From: Trema orientale
Taxonomy: Eukaryota; Streptophyta; Magnoliopsida; Rosales; Cannabaceae
DNA: 64,000 nucleotides
Direction: 5' to 3'
Assembly (NCBI GenBank): GCA_002914845.1
Contig: JXTC01000003.1
Location: 3,203,828 to 3,267,827, forward strand
Notes under the pieces: generated by a model
The model's database searches: none
What the model was told of the DNA's origin: nothing
The model's input: the letters and a program-made list of their open reading frames with translations, nothing else
Shown here: positions 57,918-64,000 of the stretch, in pieces
How the letters are laid out: each line of letters begins with the position of its first letter
Position numbering within the stretch: position 1 is the stretch's first letter
Program-made: the position numbers and the translations under genes

Positions 57918-60900
57918 TCATTTTCCTTGGCTAAAGGATCGGAGGCGTTTGATGAGATCTTCTTTCAAAGACTCCGGTATTTGAGAAATGAAAGTCGATT
58001 TAGCATCCCCGATCAACAACTTCCTGAGTAATAATAGTGCACAAACAGATTAGGTTTAGTTGATCAATAGTACAGACAAGGTACAGAAAAAGCGGAAGCG
58101 AAACCAAAATCCAGCCTAACCAACCAATTTCACATTTAAAATCCAAGAAATAAGTAAAAATTAAAACTTGAAATCAAAGAATTTAACTAAGATACCGAAG
58201 TACCAAACTTCAAAATTTACGTACATATTGAGCTAAATTTTAACCGCTAATGGACATGAGCTTCCAACTTCCATTATCACAGAAAGGTATTAATTAACCG
58301 ATAGGGTTTCAGGACAACTTGAAGAAAAATATGATGCAATTCAACCAGATTTTGAAGCATAGAGTTACCACAGAATCGCTGATTCAACTTCTTCTCTGTA
58401 TTGCTTCTTTTCTCAATGTAAAGTTTATATAAAGCCCCCTGTTTGGGATGACTTTTACTTTGAGAAGTAAAAAGTATAAGAAGACCTTCTTAGAAAAGCT
58501 AGTGGATCCATACTTCATTACAAAGTTCTTTTAAATAGAAAAAGGTCTCATGAGAATTCATTCAAACACTCTTAAAAATAACTTTTGGGCTCTAAAAGGT
58601 CTTTGGAAGCTATGCCAAATAGGCTCCTGTACTCTTACCTTGTTCTCAATAATTATGGATTAATCAAGAGAATGAAAAAAAAAGTGCCGTTTATAAAAAG
58701 CACAAGTGGGTCAGTTTTGTGTTAAGATGCAGCCTCTAGAGTTCATCAAACAACACATACAAACTAAGTTTTACAAAAACAGTTAAACTGGTACGTTAAT
58801 TTGTATTATAGGATAGAAAGGTTTGACCTTCAACCTCCTTTAAAAATAAGAACCCACCTATCAGAAACTTGTCCCTTCACCTATTACCATAATTACAAAT
58901 ACTTAGAAAAGAGTTACTTCTACAACAATTTTAAGTATATCCCTTTCCAAATTAATAACTCCTTAGAACATGACCTAGTTTCCACAAAAGGAATCTAAAC
59001 CAGACAAGATTATATCTTACAATTCCCAGCCCCAAGGAAAAAGACCAATTTATAAGGAACATCGGCACCCCAACTTTCTTCCCATACTAAAGATTCCTAG
59101 CTCAACCCTTAACATTTCCCAACTCAAACTAACCTCAATAAGTTAAATCAAAGTCGAAGATAATCCAAAATCTCAAACTTCCAACCAAATCCAGGGTCTC
59201 CAGACCCAAGGGAAGAGGAGCCTGAAGAATTCATCAAGCTTTTATTCTCCTTTTTGGGCTTGAAAAGAATCAATCAAAACTTCGTATTGAGTAAATTCAA
59301 TTAAAATCCTATCCAGTTCTAGCAAAGTAGACGGACAAGAATTTTTCCAAAATCAATCTGAGGCCAGAAACTGTTATCAGATACAAAGGACTAAGCACAC
59401 TGCACACAAACCCTTCTATGAAAACAGAGAACAGATAGATTAGATAGGAATTCTCCCTATTATACAATTCTATATTAAGTTGAAGGCCCTCTATAAATAT
59501 TATCGAATCAAAAGAAGACAACAAAGAAAGACAGGCTTATTTTGATAAACACACATGTCTAGGACTGATAGATGAGAAAAAGATCTCTCATCCAAGTATC
59601 TTCCCAAAATCTGATTAGATCTCCCTTCATCACTATCACTTAGTATGTGTCAAGAAAGAAGAATAACCCTGAGATCAAAGTTTCGATGAACTTCAAAAAA
59701 ATCCTCTTAACAATACTAAAATCCTTTCGGTTTAATTGATTGAACATCCGTACACTTAGTATGCTGCACCGTAACAAATTCATCTCCAAGAGAGATCCTC
59801 AGAGCCATTTAAACCAGGTAATATTTTACTTTTGATGTCACCAAAACTAGTACTCTTTCTTTACACGGAAGGAGAAACTTTAATTAATCATAGAAAATAC
59901 GTGATAAGCAAAAGACTAGAGGACAAGACGTCCTCTATCAACCTAAAAGTATCCAACAAATCATAGTCCCCAAAAAACTCCTCAACCCCTTAAAGCATAG
60001 AAATTTCTTTGAATTCCGACACGTGCAACCCACAGAGACCTAATACTTCAGCCTATCCCCCAAATAAAACAAATCTTTTTTTCCTTCCCTAAAAATCAAC
60101 CTATTGTTTCCAGCCAAATAATCCAGAATAATGCCAATACTACTGTATTCTATCACAGCTAGTGCCCTTCAAATTTAGCTTCTGTTAACAACCTCCGAAA
60201 AGATAAAATGATCCTCAAAACCCTACCACTACACCTTATAAAAATTTCATTAGCCTATCTTACTTCCCGCAAACCAGAGATGTTACTGTAAATAAAGAGA
60301 AAATAGACCAGAATTCTTAAATTAAGACATTTGCTAGCTTTTGCCATCAAAGACAGACAGAACAAAGATATTTCATTCGCTACTCACCCATGAAACAATC
60401 AATCTTGGAAGCCCAATGTTGCAATATACAGCTAATAATTAGAAGTTCACTCTTTGGCATGCTAATTTCAAAACTGAATTTTAGACTACACTCTGCAGTG
60501 CAACAACCTTGTGGGACTACAATAATCCTTCGGCTCCAACAGATGAACAGACTAGCCAGATTACAGAATTTTTCATACTCTCTACAAACCAATAAAAGGG
60601 TGTCATTAGGAACTTGAAAATTTGAAACTTCTGCCCTGTAGGGCTCTTCCTAAATTGAAACACTATGATCTAGAGCACTCGCAAGAACTATCCACCATCC
60701 CCAAAAACACGAAAAATAAACAAGAAAGCAGATACCCTGTCTTACTCTAGAATGTGCCCGAACTAGCTTTATACTTAAATAATGAAAAAGTTTTCTAGGG
60801 TTTTGTGTTCTCATATTTGTTGAAATTCTATGATGTAGTTCTGCATGCTTTAAGTTTGGACTGCTTGTCCTCTGATACTTGTACTCTTTATAATTTCTAT

Positions 60901-63157
60901 TCTAGAGAATATTTATGTTCCTTATCAAAATAAAAAAGTAAGCATGGACTGCTTGCCCTCCAATACCTGTACCCTCTTTATATTTTCTACTCTAGTGAAT
61001 ATTTTGGTTCCTTACCAAAAAGAAAAAGAGGGCGTGGAAGCCAAGAGGGTTAGTCAAGTGGTCCCAAGGTCAGCTCCCATAAGGTCTGACGTTCAATTCC
61101 TCATGAGAACTAACAATATGCTAAAGTATCCTTAGTAAGATGACAAATATCCCAAAAAAAAAAGGGTGGGGTGGTTTGCAGTTTTTCTGCATAAAAGACT
61201 TTATCGATTAGAATAAAAAGAAAAACGAGATCAAAACAAGCTGGCCATAATACAAGAAAGTACAAGGTAGGCAAACATTTACTTTACCATAGTTCATTGC
61301 TACTTCATTCTGTGGCATTATCAAATCACCAGATATCTACTTTACTATCCATTATAAAAACAAATCACCAGATATCTACTTTACTATTTATTATAAAAAC
61401 CACAGAATTTTCTCAATTCAAATAAATGCTAAAAGAAACTACATTTTTTTTATAAGATATCTATTTTGTCTCCCTGGGACTCGAACCCATGACCCAACCC
61501 TCACATTCACACACACCCCTGAGTCCCAGACCAATTTTTTTTTAACAAATTTTGTTCTGCGGCATTATCAAATCACCAGATATCTACTACACTATTCACT
61601 ATAAAAAACACAGAAAACTTTCAGGATTCAAATAAATGCTAAAAGAAACTACATAATTAGTTAAATTTTAACAAATTTCATTTGTATGGAAAAGAGAAAC
61701 CACGTGAAGGCTAAAGAATACCTTACCCTAATTCATTTTCAGTTAACGGAGTGGTTCCTGCTTCTCCTGTATGTAACCTCTTCCTTGAACTCATGAAACT
61801 GTAAACCTTCTCCGTCCAACCACATGTTCGCAAAACTGAAGAAGCTTCTCTTACGAGGCTAATGGATTTGAAACATATCAAGGGAAAAAAGTGTCAAATA
61901 AGCCAACAAACACAAGTAAAATGTTTAAACCTCACACTGAAAATTCTAATTAAAAAAAAAAAAAAAAGAAAGAAAAGAAAGAAAGAAAAAGAAACCGAAA
62001 AAACAAAGAGGCCAATTGGGAAGACTATTCAGTGCAGCCAAACTAAGTAAAATGTTTAAAGGTTAATGTATCAATGGCTTCTAGATTGTAATCAAGTTCA
62101 CAAGACATACAAGATAAAAAATTGCGATCCATGAATATATAAGCATAATAAAAGTAAATAAAAGCTATTTATTTACTTTTTTATAAGAAACTATAATTTA
62201 TGAGAGAGGGGTACACTTACACTTCCTTCAGATCTTCAACTTTTTCCCGAGATTGAGCATCCTCTGCTAACAAAATGCAAGGATCCTCCAATGGTTTTCT
62301 TTTGGACCCAGACACCATAACATGGAAGTTAACTTCACCATTAACCAAATCCTGGTGATTGGTCCCTCTTGTAGTTTTTAACTCATCCTTGGTACCACTA
62401 CCTTCACTGGTCTCTAGATTTACTGTCTGAGGTTTACCACATCCTTCTGTTTTAAAAGTTGCTTGGCTCTTCTGAGAGTCAATACCATTAACTATCTTAT
62501 TGTTGTTCAAACCATTTTTGTTTACTGAAGCTGACTTAGCTTTCTCTATTTTTTCCAAACAATTAGTCTCTTTTGCATTCCCATTAGCTTCCATGGACCT
62601 GTTCTTAAAAACGTTCCCATTACTGATTGAAGGTCCTCTGGAATTAGAATTTCCATTTATATTAAACTTAATATGTGGATTGGATGCCACTTTATCGGCC
62701 TTAGACCCAGCTAACGTATCCTTTCGAGAAGACTGCTCATATGGCTTTGCATGCACACCCTTAAGTGGAAGAGCAGGCTTCAGGCTTTTAGAAGCTTCAT
62801 GACCATTGCAGTCTCGGGATTTTACCCCATTGGAAATGGTGCCAGCAAGAGAAGTGTTAGCAGTTTCTGGTCTTTGATTGGTGCGAGAAAAGAAAAGAAC
62901 GTAAACCTTTTCTGACAACACCTCTTGAACAGTCGAAAGTGAGACAAATGAATCATTGCAACAATACCACCGACCCATTGCATCCTACAGAAAAATAGAG
63001 AACAATGATCAGTTTGAAGTTAACTTCAATGTTCTCCTCATGCTTATGAATGCAACAGAGTATTGCATACCTTGATATAAGCATAATAATGTCCAGACTC
63101 AGGTGAGAAGCCTGAATGAACAATAGTACCAAATAGCTTATACTCTGGTCGCAGATC
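57918..63157 (-). CDS. Ubiquitin carboxyl-terminal hydrolase, UBP25-like (C-terminal part)
   Basis: Four coding exons are visible, right to left: 63071-63157, 62221-62984, 61727-61858 and 57918-58023. They give 362 residues; the N-terminal part with the catalytic Cys lies right of the window. The first exon carries YKLFGTIVHSGFSPESGHYY with AYIK, the catalytic His box of USP-type deubiquitinases, and the next begins DAMGRWYCCNDSFVSLS with the third catalytic position (Asn/Asp) and VYVLFFSR, which closes the catalytic domain. The long tail is Ser/Asn/Lys-rich and looks disordered, ending in a short conserved helix (SLKEDLIKRLRSF) before the stop. This shape matches Arabidopsis UBP25. It should cleave ubiquitin from proteins; its targets are unknown. 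Phases across the four exons agree and all borders are GT-AG. Confidence 0.88.
58434..58625. mobile_element. Small MITE in the last intron of the UBP25-like gene
   Basis: The ends gccccctgtttgggatgactt and the complement of agctatgccaaataggctcc are imperfect inverted repeats. Target duplication unclear. Non-coding. Confidence 0.45.
60858..61033. repeat. Two-copy tandem repeat, period 88 bp
   Basis: ggactgcttgtcctctgata starts at 60858 and a close match, ggactgcttgccctccaata, at 60946. Similarity continues through gagaatatttatgttcc versus gtgaatattttggttcc and the A-rich ends. The copies have diverged noticeably. Confidence 0.8.
61044..61170 (+). mobile_element. SINE-like tRNA-derived fragment
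   Basis: It shows a tRNA-like A box (gggttagtcaagtggtc), a B box (gacgttcaattcctc) and an A-rich end at 61154-61164. I could not find a target duplication, so ends are approximate. Confidence 0.55.
61310..61660. repeat. Direct repeats flanking a SINE-like piece
   Basis: ggcattatcaaatcaccaga occurs at 61314 and 61561, and aaataaatgctaaaagaaac follows in both (61421 and 61630), giving a 247-bp period. The left unit also holds a further 39-40 bp duplication of aaatcaccagatatctactt. Between the units, 61455-61535 on the minus strand has a good B box (gggttcgagtccc) and looks like part of a SINE. Confidence 0.6.
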
Positions 63158-64000
63158 CTGCAAATAACAAAATAAAATAAAAATGACTTAATTCAAACAA
63201 GATAAGACAAACATACAAGAATTACAAACAAAACACCAATCTCACGGAACTGTAGTGTAAATACAGAGTCTGGATGGAAAAGAAAAATGTTCCTATAAGC
63301 AAACACATGGCATGAAAGAAAGCAAAGAGACAAGGACCTAAAAATTTAAAACAATACAACCAAAGAACTAAATATATGCATTTAAAATTTCAATATCGTC
63401 ATAATCAGCTCAGAAATTTTAAGAAGATAAATGCTCTGCCTACATCCAATTTGTTATAGAATCTCTTAATTTTTCATCCATGTGCATATAGTGCAGAAAA
63501 TCCCGCCAAATGGCAAAACCTTGTAACATGCTATTTGAGTGGACGTTTAGAGGATGTACTATGCTGTTTGCTATGTGTCCTTTCGAATTTTCCATGACCT
63601 TATGTTTCCCGCTACAAAATTGATGACTTCCGATAAGGTCCTGGAGATTTTCTTAAAGAGGGTGAAGGCTTATTTTTGGGCAGTGGAACACCAAGGTACG
63701 CACCAAGATAGATGTCATGGATAAACACCCTTGCAATACTACCAGTTCTTTCTTTTCCTTAATAAAAGTATTACACTAAAAACTTGAAAATACATGATGA
63801 TAAGGTTTATTAAACTCGAAAGTTCCAACACAAGAAAGATAAAATAGAAAAAAAATTGGGCAGGTAAGTCATAGGGCACATCACTAGGGAGTTTAAGGTA
63901 GATGGATGCACTCCGATACAATCATGATGCTAGGTTTCGATCTTGACATATCTAAGACGGGTCAACAAATTATATCCAACATGCCTACTTTGCCAATAAG
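63158..64000 (-). other. Intron of the UBP25-like gene reaching the window edge
   Basis: The gene continues to the right, so this stretch is intron. I found no exon matching the missing part of the protease domain and no mobile element. Confidence 0.6.

Larger units (their letters stand above)
58024..61726 (-). other. 3.7-kb last intron of the UBP25-like gene
   Basis: It contains a small MITE, an 88-bp tandem duplication and two SINE pieces (described separately). The stretch 58630-60780 shows nothing that I can identify. Confidence 0.7.

Noticed and set aside
61455-61535. Possible tRNA gene on the minus strand
   Set aside because: Only a good B box is present; no acceptor stem or anticodon arm can be drawn, so it is read as part of a SINE.
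62500-62802. Open frame of 100 codons on the plus strand
   Set aside because: It is the antisense shadow of the large UBP25-like exon.
1-64000. CRISPR array, operon or prokaryotic defence system
   Set aside because: The window is plant nuclear DNA with spliced genes; no regularly spaced repeats with unique spacers are present.

Overview
This window is nuclear DNA of a flowering plant, most likely a eudicot. The evidence is AT-rich spacers, GT-AG introns with T-rich acceptors, plant-only gene families (a class A1-like heat-shock factor, a CRPK1-like kinase, a UBP25-like deubiquitinase) and many small plant transposons (SINEs, hAT and Harbinger-like MITEs, LTR fossils). The species cannot be named from the sequence. 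All protein identities come from recognising motifs by eye; no search was run.

Layout. 1-903: first exon of an unidentified, probably plastid-targeted protein on the minus strand, its remainder lying left of the window. 1338-2444: a SINE and nested MITEs. 4200-6720: a decayed copy of the nuclear gene for mitochondrial ribosomal protein bS18m, split by a 637-bp hAT MITE. 7772-about 13340: a complete RLCK/RLK-type Ser/Thr kinase gene (CRPK1-like, six coding exons, 407 aa, minus strand), with a MITE and a SINE in its introns. 13900-18713: repeat-rich spacer. 18899-23642: a complete two-exon heat-shock transcription factor (HSFA1-like, 498 aa, plus strand), with a MITE ending just before its candidate TATA box.

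25.1-48.8 kb is a nest of mobile elements. Two inverted copies of a long unclassified repeat lie at about 27.13-35.1 kb and 44.8-48.8 kb. The left copy carries an LTR retrotransposon fossil (27479-32925). The right copy carries a SINE and a small copia-like fossil with head-to-head ends. Each insertion has a matching empty site in the other copy. Between them lie a solo-LTR-like relic carrying a 3.8-kb hAT transposon (36442-40232) and a Ulp1-type cysteine protease relic split by a 1.1-kb hAT MITE.

48.8-64 kb is gene-rich again: a PrmC/HemK-type release-factor methyltransferase (49772-52555, plus, 367 aa), LSM2 (53699-55019, minus, 93 aa, with the start codon closing its first exon), a LINE fragment beside a near-perfect hairpin, and the last four coding exons of a UBP25-like ubiquitin protease (57918-63157, minus, 5' end beyond the window). 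The genes do not form a pathway. They are ordinary housekeeping and stress genes: plastid or mitochondrial translation (PrmC, the bS18m relic), mRNA decay and splicing (LSM2), ubiquitin turnover, and cold and heat signalling (CRPK1-like, HSFA1-like). I found no clearly new biological system. The most informative signals are the reciprocal empty sites, the head-to-head copia-like fossil, the internal B-box duplications in two SINEs, and the MITE abutting the HSFA1-like promoter.
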